Source: Picosynechococcus sp. PCC 7117 (GTDB lineage: Bacteria; Cyanobacteriota; Cyanobacteriia; Cyanobacteriales; MRBY01). From it: DNA of 64,000 nt. A model generated the notes under the pieces. The model saw only the letters and a list, made by a program, of their open reading frames with translations, was not told the origin of the DNA and did not search any database. A program made the position numbers and the translations under genes. The DNA lies in the NCBI RefSeq assembly GCF_001693275.1, contig NZ_CP016477.1, positions 620,001 through 684,000 on the forward strand, in the 5' to 3' direction. This document shows, piece after piece, positions 45,159 through 54,659 of the stretch; positions within the stretch are counted from its first letter, which is position 1; each line of letters starts with the position of its first letter.

Positions 45159-46622
45159 TTAGGAATGGTTGGAACTGTAGGAACGGCGTCCCCGGGAGCG
45201 ATCGCCTTTGTAGCCACCGCCACTCCCTTTGTAGTTAGAACGACGTCCGCTGCGGCCACCTTTTTTCGTCGGCTTGGGGAGACCTGTCTTGGTGTTGACT
45301 TCCGGTACTTCCCAATCTTCGTTGAGCCATTCGGGGGAATTATTGTCGTACATCATTTGCAATACCGCCGCGGCGATCGCCTGGGGATCATACTCATCAC
45401 CCAAACGCTTCACAATCGGTAAGAAAGAGGCCATCCGTTCTCCAGCCAAGGCTTCCCGTACTTGGGTTTCCAGGCGGGTGACCCGTTGGGCTTCTACTTC
45501 AGTGCGGCTCGGAATGGTCGAAACTTTGAGGGACTGTTTGACGCGCCGTTCAATTTGACGCAACAACCGGCGATCGCTGGGTTCGACGAGGGCGATCGCA
45601 GTACCCGTTTTACCAGCTCGGCCCGTCCGACCGATCCGGTGGATATAACTTTCCGTATTATCCGGTAAATCAAAGTTAATCACGTGGCTGAGGTTTTCCA
45701 CGTCCAGACCCCGCGCCGCAATATCCGTGGCGACAATCATCTTGATCTTGCCATCCTTAAAGCGACGTACCAGTTTTTCCCGTTGGTTTTGGTTGAGGTC
45801 GCCGTGGTACTCATCGGCACTTTGGCCCGCTTCAACCAACTCATTGGTCAACTCCGAAGCCGTCCGTTTCGTGCGCACGAAGATAATCGCCGACTCTGGG
45901 TTTGCCATTTCCAAGATGGGCAGGAGGGCTTTAGTTTTTGACCAACCGCGCGGAATCATGTAGACCTCTTGGGCAATGCGGTCAGGCGTAACCTGGGGCT
46001 GTTTGATCGTGATGTTGATCGGGTCATTGAGGAAATTTTCCACCAGATCCCGGATTGCGGGGGGCATGGTCGCCGAGAAACAAACCGTTTGGCGAGTTTT
46101 GGGGGACTGACGCAAAATCTTTTTCACATCATCAATGAAGCCCATACTGAGCATTTCATCGGCTTCGTCAAGCACCGCCCAACGGAGTTCTTCAAAGGAC
46201 AACTTACCCCGTTCGAGGAGATCGATGACCCGGCCCGGCGTGCCCACAACAATGTGGACGCCCTTTTGCAGGCTGCGAATTTGCCGTTCCATGGATTGAC
46301 CACCGCAGACGGTGAGCACCCAGAGACGACGATCCACGGCGAATTCCTTGAGGGACTGGGTCACCTGCACCGCCAGTTCACGGGTGGGAGTGAGGATCAA
46401 ACCTTGGACGGTCTTTTGTTCCAGGTCAATTTTTTCAAGGAAAGGCAGGGAGTAGGCGGCGGTTTTTCCCGTACCTGTTTGGGATAGTCCCACCACGTCC
46501 CGTCCTTCGAGGATTGCGGGGATCGCTTTACTTTGAATTTCGGTGGGCTTCTCGAAGCCAATATTTTCTAACAGGTCAACGCGGGCGTCGGATAAGCCGA
46601 TGGTTTGAAAAGAAGTGGTCAT
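45159..46622 (-). CDS. DEAD-box RNA helicase
   Basis: This 487-residue helicase unwinds RNA and probably aids translation or RNA turnover in the cold. Motifs: Q motif near 29, SQTGTGKT (47-54), PTRELA (about 79), DEAD (152-155), SAT (183), and HRIGRTGR near 326. A C-terminal basic Gly/Arg/Ser-rich tail (SGRRSNYKGSGGGYKGDRSRG) binds RNA. It resembles the cyanobacterial Crh group. A 180-bp leader precedes it, long enough for thermosensitive control, which is inference. Confidence 0.93.
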   Translation of the reverse strand: MTTSFQTIGLSDARVDLLENIGFEKPTEIQSKAIPAILEGRDVVGLSQTGTGKTAAYSLPFLEKIDLEQKTVQGLILTPTRELAVQVTQSLKEFAVDRRLWVLTVCGGQSMERQIRSLQKGVHIVVGTPGRVIDLLERGKLSFEELRWAVLDEADEMLSMGFIDDVKKILRQSPKTRQTVCFSATMPPAIRDLVENFLNDPINITIKQPQVTPDRIAQEVYMIPRGWSKTKALLPILEMANPESAIIFVRTKRTASELTNELVEAGQSADEYHGDLNQNQREKLVRRFKDGKIKMIVATDIAARGLDVENLSHVINFDLPDNTESYIHRIGRTGRAGKTGTAIALVEPSDRRLLRQIERRVKQSLKVSTIPSRTEVEAQRVTRLETQVREALAGERMASFLPIVKRLGDEYDPQAIAAAVLQMMYDNNSPEWLNEDWEVPEVNTKTGLPKPTKKGGRSGRRSNYKGSGGGYKGDRSRGRRSYSSNHS

Positions 46623-46802
46623 AAAAAAGTTGTAAGGTTTATGGATGGGTTTTTGCTAAGGTTTGACAAAAATTGGGAATGCGTCTTATCTAAGGGCAAT
46701 CCCTCCCCCAACCCTTTTCCCAAACTGGGTTCTTTGAAATAAAACCGATTGGATGCTTCTTGGCAGTCTGGACAATGCCGGGGGTGTGGCTGGACGGTCT
46801 AG

Positions 46803-48122
46803 TTATGCTTCAACGATGGTGCCGTAGAGGTCATAAATATCCGCAGCGGTAATTTGAACAGGGACAATACTGCCGAGGGAGGCTTCTCCGGTGACATATA
46901 CCAGTCCGTCAACGTCTGGGGCAAATCTAGGCGATCGCCCGATTAATTCACCAGTCGCTGGGTTTTCCTGTTCGATCAGCACATCCACCGTTTGTCCGAC
47001 ACAAAGTTCATTGCGGCGGGCAGCAATCGGTTGTTGAATTTCCATCAGAGCATCCCGACGGCTATCTTTGACAGATTGCGGTAGTTGGTTCGGTAAATCA
47101 ATGGCAGGGGTTCCTTCCTCAGCCGAGAAAGTAAACACACCCACATGATCAAACTCGTGACGTTTCACAAAATCCACGAGGTGCTGGAAGTGTTCTTCCG
47201 TCTCGCCGGGGAAACCCACGATAAAGGTGGTGCGCAAAATTGCATCGGGTAACGCCTCTTTCAGGTCTTCAATGATTCGATCATTGACGCGACCTTGCCA
47301 AGGACGATTCATCGCCCGAAGAATATCTGGATGGGAATGTTGTAGCGGGAGATCCAGATAGGGAATAACGTTGGGGGTATCACGCATCGCCGCGATCACC
47401 TCAGGGGTCAACCCCGTCGGATAGGCATAGTGGATGCGGATCCAAGGGACATCGACTTCACCCAAGGCTCTGAGGAGTTCTGCCAATTTGGGTTTGCCGT
47501 AGATATCTTTGCCGTAGTTGGTGGTGATCTGGGAAATCAGAATAATTTCCTGGACACCTTGGTCAGCCAGTTGTTTGGCTTCGGCCACGATGGACTCAAT
47601 GGGGCGCGATCGCTGATCCCCTCTAAGGTGGGGGATGATGCAAAAGGCACAGCGGTAATCACAGCCTTCCGCCACCCGGAGATAAGCCACCGCTTCGTTG
47701 GTAGTGCGGTAGCGGGGCACAGTTTCGTCGGCGATATAGGTGATTTCTTGGGAAACTTCCTTTACAATCTCGCCCTGTTCGGTGCGTTGAATCACGTCAA
47801 CAATTTTGTGATAATCCCCAGTGCCTACGAGGGCGACGGCTTCAGGCAATTCTTCTAAAAGCTGCTCTTGGAAATGTTGCGCCATGCAACCGGAAATGAC
47901 AATTTTCTTGTTTGCCTCTGCCAACTCCACTAGGGTACGCACAGATTCGGCGCGGGCATCTTCGATGAAGCTACAGGTGTTGACGATGACGTAATCGGCC
48001 AGTTCTTCGTTTGCGTCAACCTCATAACCAGCATTTACCAATAGCCCAATCATATGTTCGGAATCGATGCGGTTTTTTTCACAACCAAGATGGGAAATGG
48101 CGATTGTCGGTTTTGTGGTCAT
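46803..48122 (-). CDS. rimO: ribosomal protein S12 methylthiotransferase
   Basis: RimO methylthiolates an aspartate of ribosomal protein S12. The 439-residue enzyme has the N-terminal MTTase domain ([28 protein letters not shown]) with three cluster cysteines, the radical-SAM motif [16 protein letters not shown] (about residue 150), and a C-terminal TRAM domain. CSFIEDAR and [10 protein letters not shown] separate it from MiaB. It lies 180 bp upstream of the DEAD-box gene. Confidence 0.95.
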   Translation of the reverse strand: MTTKPTIAISHLGCEKNRIDSEHMIGLLVNAGYEVDANEELADYVIVNTCSFIEDARAESVRTLVELAEANKKIVISGCMAQHFQEQLLEELPEAVALVGTGDYHKIVDVIQRTEQGEIVKEVSQEITYIADETVPRYRTTNEAVAYLRVAEGCDYRCAFCIIPHLRGDQRSRPIESIVAEAKQLADQGVQEIILISQITTNYGKDIYGKPKLAELLRALGEVDVPWIRIHYAYPTGLTPEVIAAMRDTPNVIPYLDLPLQHSHPDILRAMNRPWQGRVNDRIIEDLKEALPDAILRTTFIVGFPGETEEHFQHLVDFVKRHEFDHVGVFTFSAEEGTPAIDLPNQLPQSVKDSRRDALMEIQQPIAARRNELCVGQTVDVLIEQENPATGELIGRSPRFAPDVDGLVYVTGEASLGSIVPVQITAADIYDLYGTIVEA

Positions 48123-48258
48123 GCAGTTTCTAGTAAAGAACGGAGTTCAGGTCAAGATCTAGGAACGATTTCTTAATGCATTGTAACGGATCTTGGGGCG
48201 ATGCTGAAATATTTTTTAGGAATTTGTCAGCAAACCTTGTTACCGTTTGCCCAAAGAT

Positions 48259-48891
48259 TTAGAGGATTTGCTCCAATTTTTGCACCCAATCGAGCATATT
48301 GTGACGGTTGGCGCGGTAGCTGGTGGGGTGGGCAATGAGGCGAACGGTGCTATGGAAGAGCACTTCAACTTCTTCGAGGTTATTTTCCCTGAGGGTATTT
48401 CCAGTGGAGACGAGGTCAACGATCGCCTCGGACATGCCGGTAATGGGGCCGAGTTCGACGGAGCCGTGGAGGGGAATGACTTCGATGGGGAGATCGAGAT
48501 CGCGGAAGTAGTCTTTGGCGCAGTTGACAAATTTGGAGGCTACACGGCAGTTGGGGGGGAGTTGCCGGGGATTTTTGTAGGGGCTGGCCTTGGGGACGGC
48601 AACGGAGAGGCGACAACCACCGAATCCTAAGTCTAACAGATTCGCGACATCGGGTTTTTTCTCCCGGAGGACATCGTAACCCGCAAAGCCCAGTTGGGCC
48701 TGGCCATATTCGACATAGACGGGAACGTCATGGGTGCGCACGAGCATCGCCCGGGCAGTGCCAGTGGGATCGGTGATTTGCAGTTGGCGATTTTTTTTAT
48801 CGAGGAAGGCGCTAAAGTCTAACCCGACTTGTTGGAGGAGGGCGATCGCCTCTGGGAGGAGTCCACCTTTGGGAATGGCAATGGTAAGCAT
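48259..48891 (-). CDS. hisG: ATP phosphoribosyltransferase, short-form catalytic subunit
   Basis: HisG catalyses the first step of histidine synthesis, joining ATP and PRPP. The 210-residue length marks the short form, which lacks the regulatory domain and needs HisZ. It begins [15 protein letters not shown] and has the PRPP loop [14 protein letters not shown] near residue 160. hisZ lies directly upstream (47 bp), as expected for the partner. Confidence 0.95.
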   Translation of the reverse strand: MLTIAIPKGGLLPEAIALLQQVGLDFSAFLDKKNRQLQITDPTGTARAMLVRTHDVPVYVEYGQAQLGFAGYDVLREKKPDVANLLDLGFGGCRLSVAVPKASPYKNPRQLPPNCRVASKFVNCAKDYFRDLDLPIEVIPLHGSVELGPITGMSEAIVDLVSTGNTLRENNLEEVEVLFHSTVRLIAHPTSYRANRHNMLDWVQKLEQIL

Positions 48892-48938
48892 TTTTTCGTT
48901 AGCAGTGATTCAAAAATCTTGAGGAAAAAGAATTTAAG

Positions 48939-50153
48939 TTAGAGGGTTTCGAGTTTGGGTTCGCCACTGGGGTCAATCCAGGCGAGGTGGGTAATGTGGC
49001 TGCTGCGGGCATAGGCATAAATTTCGGCAGGCGATCGCCCTCCCAGTTCCACTTCGACGCGCACCATTTCATCCCCTTGGCGGAGGGTTTGGGCATAGTG
49101 AAATACCTGCTGCTGGGCATTGGGTTCCGTCGCAATCACCAGCCAAGCACTGCCAGCGAGTTGTTTGGGCAGTTGGGGACTTGCCAACAGACAGGTGTGT
49201 AGTTCTTCAATATTCAAGCAAAAGCCAATACCGGGGTGATTTTCCCGTTGGGGATGATACAAGCCCAGAAGCTGATCATAGCGTCCGCCTTGACCTAAGA
49301 TATAAGACTGATGATTGGCAAAATTCACCACCTCAAACACAATGCCCGTGTAGTAATCAAAGGTCTGAATTAGGGTTAAATCCAAGATAATTGGCAGTTG
49401 CTTCCGGGTACTCCCAGCCAATAACGCAAAGAGAGCCTTAAGATTCGCGACGATTTCCTGCGCCTCTGGCCCCAGATCAAACTGACTCACCCGCGCCAAT
49501 ACAGTTTCCGGCTCGCCACGCAGATCAAAAATGTCCAGGGCATAGGCCTTGAGATCCTCATCCAGGGGCAATTCCTGCAACCCAACCCGGTCTAAATTGG
49601 CCACACAATGACGAACTGTTTCCCTTACTGGTTCAGGAAACGGATCCAAGAGCGATCGCCCCAGGGCCGCCTCTCCTAAAATTAACTGCCAATCTTCTAA
49701 ACCTAGGACATCAAGGGAATCTGCCAAGAGCAATAAAATTTCTGCATCCGCCACAATTCCTGCCGCAAAGAGTAACTCTACTCCCGCTTGGTAAAACTCC
49801 ATTTGTTTGCCGTGGCTGCCCCGGGGGGGATGGCGAAATACATTGGCCCGGTAACAAAGCCGTTGGGGAAAGGTATTTTCGGCCATTCTGGTGACAGCCG
49901 CCCTAGCGATCGAGGCCGTTAACTCTGGGCGCAAACCCAAAGCTTGACTTTCTGCCGTTTGTAGTTGAATGACCTTTGTGCGATCCACCGCCCCGCCAGC
50001 CGTGAGCGTCTCCAACCATTCCAAAGTAGAGGTGACGATCCGCTGGTAGCCCCACTGTTGAAAAACCCGTTGGAGATTGTCATTAATCCAGGCCTTTTGA
50101 GCAACTTCGAGGGGTAATAAATCCCTGGCACCTGCGGGGGGTTGATGAATCAT
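48939..50153 (-). CDS. hisZ: ATP phosphoribosyltransferase regulatory subunit
   Basis: HisZ is a catalytically inert HisRS-like protein that gives short HisG its histidine feedback control. The ATG at 50153 gives the family start IHQPPAGARDLLP and 404 residues. Motif 2 (CYRANVFRHPPRGSHGKQMEFYQAGVELL) near residue 100 and LGQGGRYDQLLGLYHP near 305 are seen. It lacks the C-terminal anticodon-binding set of true HisRS. It lies 34 bp after the J-domain gene and 47 bp before hisG. Confidence 0.93.
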   Translation of the reverse strand: MIHQPPAGARDLLPLEVAQKAWINDNLQRVFQQWGYQRIVTSTLEWLETLTAGGAVDRTKVIQLQTAESQALGLRPELTASIARAAVTRMAENTFPQRLCYRANVFRHPPRGSHGKQMEFYQAGVELLFAAGIVADAEILLLLADSLDVLGLEDWQLILGEAALGRSLLDPFPEPVRETVRHCVANLDRVGLQELPLDEDLKAYALDIFDLRGEPETVLARVSQFDLGPEAQEIVANLKALFALLAGSTRKQLPIILDLTLIQTFDYYTGIVFEVVNFANHQSYILGQGGRYDQLLGLYHPQRENHPGIGFCLNIEELHTCLLASPQLPKQLAGSAWLVIATEPNAQQQVFHYAQTLRQGDEMVRVEVELGGRSPAEIYAYARSSHITHLAWIDPSGEPKLETL

Positions 50154-50187
50154 GAAATCCGTATGTTGAGCTTTGCCGTCGCCTATT

Positions 50188-51120
50188 CTACTTCTTTTTC
50201 CCGCCAAACAAACCGCCAAATAAACCCCCTTGTTTATCGGAGCTCCCTTTCTTGGCCCCTGGTTGGGTCTCTAGGGCGCTGCCCATCACTTTTTCGAGGG
50301 CTTGCTTGGCTTGGCGCACGAGGGGATCTGTTGGTTTGGAGAGATAAGCTTTTTTGATATGCACCTTGGCCATTGCCAGTTGGTTTTGGCTCAGATAGGA
50401 CAGTCCCATGAGGGCGTGGGCCTTGATGCAGTTGGGATCGAGCTGGAGGGCATCTCGGAATTCCAGCACGGCCTTGGCATAGTTTTTCTTTTTTAGGTGT
50501 TCTTCTCCCCGCCAGAGGGCTGCGTCTAGGGAAGATGTGCTGGTATTTTTCGGCGGCGGCGGGCTGACGGTAGCGCCTGATGTCGCCATGGTTTCCCCAG
50601 GATATTGGGGCATGGTTTCTTTTGTCTCGACTTTTTTAACCTTGCCGAGGTATTGGAGATAGACGAGGTTCAGTTCGCTTAAGGTGGCGATCGCCTGGGG
50701 GACTGTGGCCATCGTTTGGTAATTTGCCTGGGCCAAAGCTGCCACCTTCTCCCGGTAGAGTACCGAAATATTCCCTGGGGTATCGAGGAGTTCCTGGGCT
50801 TCCGTCGTAGTGAGGACAAGGTTATCTGTCTCATTACTCAATTGCTGACTCAATTGCACCAGAATCACTTGGTATTCCGACCAGGAAGCCGGTTTAGACA
50901 GTTTTTCATAGGCCGGATTCACGAGCTTTGACAAAAATTCACTGGCCAAGCGTTTATCCAGAGCCTGGGTTAGGGTACAGGTATCCGGGTGGAGCCGTTG
51001 GGCAATTTGTAAATAGGCTTTGCGCACGACTTTTGGATTCGCATCAATGGGCAAGCCGAGCACCGCAAAATGGTCGGCAATTTTTCGAGCAAATAATCCT
51101 TGGTTAATGGCAAGCGACAT
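50188..51120 (-). CDS. J-domain protein with TPR-like C-terminus
   Basis: The 310-residue protein starts with a J domain: FAVLGLPIDANPKVVRKAYLQIAQRLHPDTCT, with the HPD tripeptide intact, so it can stimulate a DnaK. A middle helical region follows, then TPR-like repeats (ALWRGEEHLKKKNYAKAVLEFRDALQLDPNCIKAHALMGLSYLSQNQ; about 208-255) and a glycine-rich end LFGGLFGGKKK. It is the upstream gene of the hisZ-hisG set, but a role in histidine synthesis is not evident. Its client is unknown. Confidence 0.85.
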   Translation of the reverse strand: MSLAINQGLFARKIADHFAVLGLPIDANPKVVRKAYLQIAQRLHPDTCTLTQALDKRLASEFLSKLVNPAYEKLSKPASWSEYQVILVQLSQQLSNETDNLVLTTTEAQELLDTPGNISVLYREKVAALAQANYQTMATVPQAIATLSELNLVYLQYLGKVKKVETKETMPQYPGETMATSGATVSPPPPKNTSTSSLDAALWRGEEHLKKKNYAKAVLEFRDALQLDPNCIKAHALMGLSYLSQNQLAMAKVHIKKAYLSKPTDPLVRQAKQALEKVMGSALETQPGAKKGSSDKQGGLFGGLFGGKKK

Positions 51121-51191
51121 ATGTTTGTGGGGGTCCCATTGACCTAATTATGACTGATTCTAAAAAAGGTACAACCGTTTAATGATGGTTT

Positions 51192-52034
51192 TTATGAATC
51201 CGCAGCGTAATAACTCTGAAACCATCCTTGGGCCTCTTGGAGGGCGACACTCAACGGGGTATGAATTTTGCCATTCGTCGCCAAGAGCCGACCACTGCCC
51301 ATATCGAGGGGGGTTTGATCATAACTGGTGACGAGGCCGCCCGCTTCCCGCAAAATGCAGATGCCCGCCGCCATATCCCAGGGTTGGATGCCCCGTTCCC
51401 AGTAACCATCTAGGCGACCGCAGGCCACATCCACGAGATCAAGGGCCGCCGATCCGCCCCGTCTGACCCCCTGGGTTTGGTGGGTGAGGTAACAAAATTC
51501 ACGGTAATTATTATCTTTCGTTTGCCGGCGATCATAGGCAAAACCAGTGGTAAGGAGACTATTTTGTAGCTGATCTGTTTTTGAAACTTGGATCGGTTGG
51601 CGATTTAGGGTGGCCCCTAATCCTTGGGCGGCGCGGAAGAGTTCATCGCGGTAGGGGTTGTAAACAACGCCGACTAACGGTTCGCCGGTATATAACAGAG
51701 CAATGGAAACCGAAAACATCGGATAGCCATGGGCGTAGTTCACTGTGCCATCGAGGGGATCGATCATCCAGAGGTAGGGACTGGGCTGATTTGTGGCTAA
51801 CTGGCCTGCTTCTTCGGCATGGATCGGCACATCCGGTAGATGTCTTTGGAGCAGCTCGATAATGGCGGCTTCGGAGGTGGTATCCGCTTCTGTGATCAGG
51901 TCGCCTGGGGTTGCTTTTTCCCGAATTTGCTGGAGGTTACCGTAATATTTTCTGAGAATTGCGCCAGCACTGAGGGCGGCTTCTGTGGCAATGTCAAGGT
52001 AAGTTTGGCGTTCGGGTAGGGAGGGAAGGGCCAT
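51192..52034 (-). CDS. inositol monophosphatase-family phosphatase
   Basis: The 280-residue metal-dependent phosphatase has the motif WMIDPLDGTVNYAHGYP (about residue 91), the metal glutamates in IHAEEAG and the C-terminal WDMAAGICILREAGG (about 220). It resembles SuhB-like IMPases of cyanobacteria. Substrates may be inositol phosphate, histidinol phosphate or 3'-phosphoadenosine phosphate; hisG-hisZ proximity makes histidinol-phosphate hydrolysis an idea only. It lies 71 bp upstream of the J-domain gene. Confidence 0.88.
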   Translation of the reverse strand: MALPSLPERQTYLDIATEAALSAGAILRKYYGNLQQIREKATPGDLITEADTTSEAAIIELLQRHLPDVPIHAEEAGQLATNQPSPYLWMIDPLDGTVNYAHGYPMFSVSIALLYTGEPLVGVVYNPYRDELFRAAQGLGATLNRQPIQVSKTDQLQNSLLTTGFAYDRRQTKDNNYREFCYLTHQTQGVRRGGSAALDLVDVACGRLDGYWERGIQPWDMAAGICILREAGGLVTSYDQTPLDMGSGRLLATNGKIHTPLSVALQEAQGWFQSYYAADS

Positions 52035-52128
52035 AGAGATATTTATAAAAGGAGATGGGCAGAGTTTAAATCCAAGAAAGTGGCGATCGCCCCAGGATCG
52101 GAATTGATAGTGGGGGGTCTAGGTGCCG

Positions 52129-52497
52129 TTAGTCTTCATCAAGGGGTAGACCAAAGCGAATCTTACCCTTACCGAAGTTGCGCCCAAACTGGAGTTCATA
52201 CACTTCGTCCTCATCCTGGGTTTCTACCACCAAATCACTTTTGGCATGGCTCACACACATCAGGGCGTAACCCTGGCGTTGCAGATCCGGGGAAAGTCCC
52301 ATGGCATATTTTTGTTCGAGATCCCCCGACAAAACCCGCACAGCGCAGGTCGTGCAGGCCCCGTTGCGACAGGAGAAGGGAATCTGAAACCCTTGTTTTT
52401 CGATGCTCCGCAGGATGAATTCGTCTTCTGGGACGGTAAAAGTCTGGGTTTCGTTAATTTGCCGGTAATTAATCGTGATTTTGTGAGTTTTAGCCAT
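52129..52497 (-). CDS. plant-type [2Fe-2S] ferredoxin with C-terminal extension
   Basis: The 122-residue protein carries the cluster motif CRNGACTTCAVRV and a fourth cysteine in ALMCVSHA. Classical PetF ends about 15-20 residues after that cysteine; this one runs on through DEDEVYELQFGRNFGKGKIRFGLPLDED, an extension of the type seen in the FdC group. It donates low-potential electrons, but its partner is unknown. It lies 71 bp from the divergent tRNA-Ser. Confidence 0.88.
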   Translation of the reverse strand: MAKTHKITINYRQINETQTFTVPEDEFILRSIEKQGFQIPFSCRNGACTTCAVRVLSGDLEQKYAMGLSPDLQRQGYALMCVSHAKSDLVVETQDEDEVYELQFGRNFGKGKIRFGLPLDED

Positions 52498-52521
52498 GGT
52501 TACAGCAGAAAAAATAAAAAT

Positions 52522-52549
52522 TTGCCTTTTCCTTTAGTTATTGTATAAT
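52522..52549 (+). promoter_or_regulatory. promoter of tRNA-Ser
   Basis: TTGCCT (52522-52527) and TATAAT (52544-52549) with a 16-base spacer lie 20 bases before the tRNA. They sit inside the upstream leader of the divergent ferredoxin gene. Confidence 0.6.
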
Positions 52550-52568
52550 CATTAACCGTGCCCCATCT

Positions 52569-52655
52569 GGAGAGATGGCCGAGCGGTTGAAGGCGCAGCA
52601 CTGGAAATGCTGTTTAGGGGTAACTCTAACGAGGGTTCGAATCCCTCTCTCTCCG
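52569..52655 (+). tRNA. tRNA-Ser (GGA)
   Basis: The 87-nt gene has acceptor arms GGAGAGA and TCTCTCC with discriminator G, anticodon loop CTGGAAA (anticodon GGA), the long variable arm of tRNA-Ser, and T-loop TTCGAAT. CCA is not encoded. Confidence 0.97.
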
Positions 52656-52679
52656 TTCTAATTTAGAACCTAATTTATG

Positions 52680-52711
52680 AAAGCCTTAGATGTGTTGTCT
52701 AGGGCTTTTTT
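52680..52711 (+). terminator. terminator after tRNA-Ser
   Basis: AAAGCCTTAGA pairs with TCTAGGGCTTT (one G-T pair) around TGTGTTG, and TTTTTT follows. It is 24 bp after the tRNA and before the convergent ABC-F gene. Confidence 0.75.
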
Positions 52712-52730
52712 ATGGCTTGAAAGATAATGG

Positions 52731-54650
52731 TTAATGCTCCATTTCTGCCAGTTCTAACCACCGTTCTGTTTTCGCTTCGATGTCTTGGTTGAGGGCTTCT
52801 AATTTTAAGGAAAGGGTCTGCAATTGCTCATAGTCCACTTGGTTACTGAGTTCCGTCTGTAATGCTTCCCGCTGAATTTCTAGCTCAGGAATAATCTCAT
52901 TTTCGAGACGTGCTAGTTCACGCCGTTGGTAGTTTGACAGGCGACGGGATGGAGCGGCTTTTGGCTTGCTAGGCGTTTGTGGTTTGGCGATCGCCTCTTT
53001 TGGGAGAGGATTTTCCGGTGGGTTTTGGGCGGCTTCTGCCTGTTTATAGTCTAAATAAAGGGAATAATTGCCGGGGTATTGTCTCAGTAGCCCATTGCCT
53101 TCGAGGGCGAAAATCATGTTCACTGTCCGGTCGAGAAAATAACGGTCGTGGGCAACGATAATCACACAGCCATTAAAGTCTTCGAGATAATCTTCCAAAA
53201 TAGAAAGGGTTTGTACATCTAAATCGTTCGTAGGTTCGTCAAGAATGAGTAAATTCGGCGCACCCATCAGCACTTTTAGCAGAAATAAACGCCGTTTTTC
53301 ACCCCCAGAAAGTTTATGAATCGGCGCATATTGTTGATCGGGCGGGAACAAAAATCGTTCTAGCATTTGGGACGCTGTAATTTGTGTACCATCCGCCGTT
53401 TGTACATAGGTGGCAACATCTTTGATGTAATCAATCACCCGTTGATTTTGCGTGGCTTCATCAAGTAAATCATCGGAATGTTGGTCAAAATAACCAATAT
53501 GAATCGTACTGCCGATTTCTACTGTGCCGCTATCGGGTTCGAGTCGTCCTGTAATCAGATTTAAAAAGGTCGATTTGCCCGCTCCATTGCCACCGATAAT
53601 GCCGAGGCGATCGCCGGGATTAAATTCATAACTAAAATCTTTAATGATCATTTTATCATCGAAACTTTTACAGAGATTTTCGACGACAACAACTTTCTTG
53701 CCAATACGCCGCCCCGGTGTATCAATTTCAACTTTTCCTTGGGCTTCCTTAAAGGTTTTATTCTGCATATCAGAAATCCGATCAATGCGCGCTTTTTGTT
53801 TGGTACTCCTCGCCTTCGGCCCCCGTTTGAGCCATTCTAATTCCCGTCGCAATACCCCTTTATGTTTCTGTTGGCTGCTAACCGCTGCCTCTTCTGCCAA
53901 GGCTTTTTTCTCTAGGTAATAGGAATAATTTCCGGCGTAGGTATACAGATCACCGCGATCAATTTCGATGATGCGGTTGGTGACTTTGTCAAGGAAATAA
54001 CGGTCGTGGGTGATTAATAGTAATGCCCCTGAAAATTGAGTTAAATAACCCTCTAACCATTCCACTGAATCAGCATCTAAATGGTTTGTCGGCTCATCCA
54101 TTAAAAGTAGATCGGGTTCCGAAAGGAGGGCAGCCGCAAGGGCAATTCGTTTGCGATAACCACCGGATAAATCACCTACTTTTGTTTCAAAATCATCAAT
54201 GCCCAATTTACTCAAAATGATCTTGGCATTGGTTTCCACTTCCCAAGCATTCAGGGCATCCATTTTTTCGGTAATGCTGGACAATTTTCCCATTAAACTA
54301 TTCAATTCATCGCCAGAAGCTTTTGCCATTTTATGGGATAAATCTTCGTAGGCTTTAACCCATTTCATTTGTTCACTGCAATTGGCAAAAATCTGATCTA
54401 AAATAGTATTTTCTGGGTCGATTTCTGGTTGTTGCGGTAGATAGATAATCCTTGCCCCAGAACGAACTAACCGCTGTCCCCCATCAATGGATTCAATCCC
54501 TGCAATCATTTTTAAAAGGGTTGATTTTCCGCCACCATTCACCCCAATCAAGCCGACTTTTTCGCCATCATCAATACTCAAGCTCGCCTCTCTGAGAATT
54601 TCTTTAATGCCGAAATCTTTTTTAATGGATTGGAGGGTAATGATACTCAT
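52731..54650 (-). CDS. ABC-F family ATPase (Uup-like)
   Basis: This soluble twin-ATPase acts on ribosomes or DNA structure and is not a transporter. It has 639 residues. The first Walker A is GVNGGGKST (about residue 37) and the signature LSGGYRKR (about 159). The second half has GGNGAGKST (about 353) and LSGGEKRR (about 449). The inter-domain linker is rich in Lys and Arg, and a C-terminal coiled coil (EIIPELEIQREALQTELSNQVDYEQLQ) marks the Uup subgroup. It is followed upstream by an AT-rich orphan. Confidence 0.93.
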   Translation of the reverse strand: MSIITLQSIKKDFGIKEILREASLSIDDGEKVGLIGVNGGGKSTLLKMIAGIESIDGGQRLVRSGARIIYLPQQPEIDPENTILDQIFANCSEQMKWVKAYEDLSHKMAKASGDELNSLMGKLSSITEKMDALNAWEVETNAKIILSKLGIDDFETKVGDLSGGYRKRIALAAALLSEPDLLLMDEPTNHLDADSVEWLEGYLTQFSGALLLITHDRYFLDKVTNRIIEIDRGDLYTYAGNYSYYLEKKALAEEAAVSSQQKHKGVLRRELEWLKRGPKARSTKQKARIDRISDMQNKTFKEAQGKVEIDTPGRRIGKKVVVVENLCKSFDDKMIIKDFSYEFNPGDRLGIIGGNGAGKSTFLNLITGRLEPDSGTVEIGSTIHIGYFDQHSDDLLDEATQNQRVIDYIKDVATYVQTADGTQITASQMLERFLFPPDQQYAPIHKLSGGEKRRLFLLKVLMGAPNLLILDEPTNDLDVQTLSILEDYLEDFNGCVIIVAHDRYFLDRTVNMIFALEGNGLLRQYPGNYSLYLDYKQAEAAQNPPENPLPKEAIAKPQTPSKPKAAPSRRLSNYQRRELARLENEIIPELEIQREALQTELSNQVDYEQLQTLSLKLEALNQDIEAKTERWLELAEMEH

Positions 54651-54659
54651 ATCAAGAAT

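Noticed and set aside
45969-46487. 172-codon plus-strand frame opposite the DEAD-box gene
   Set aside because: It overlaps all helicase motifs and has no independent support.
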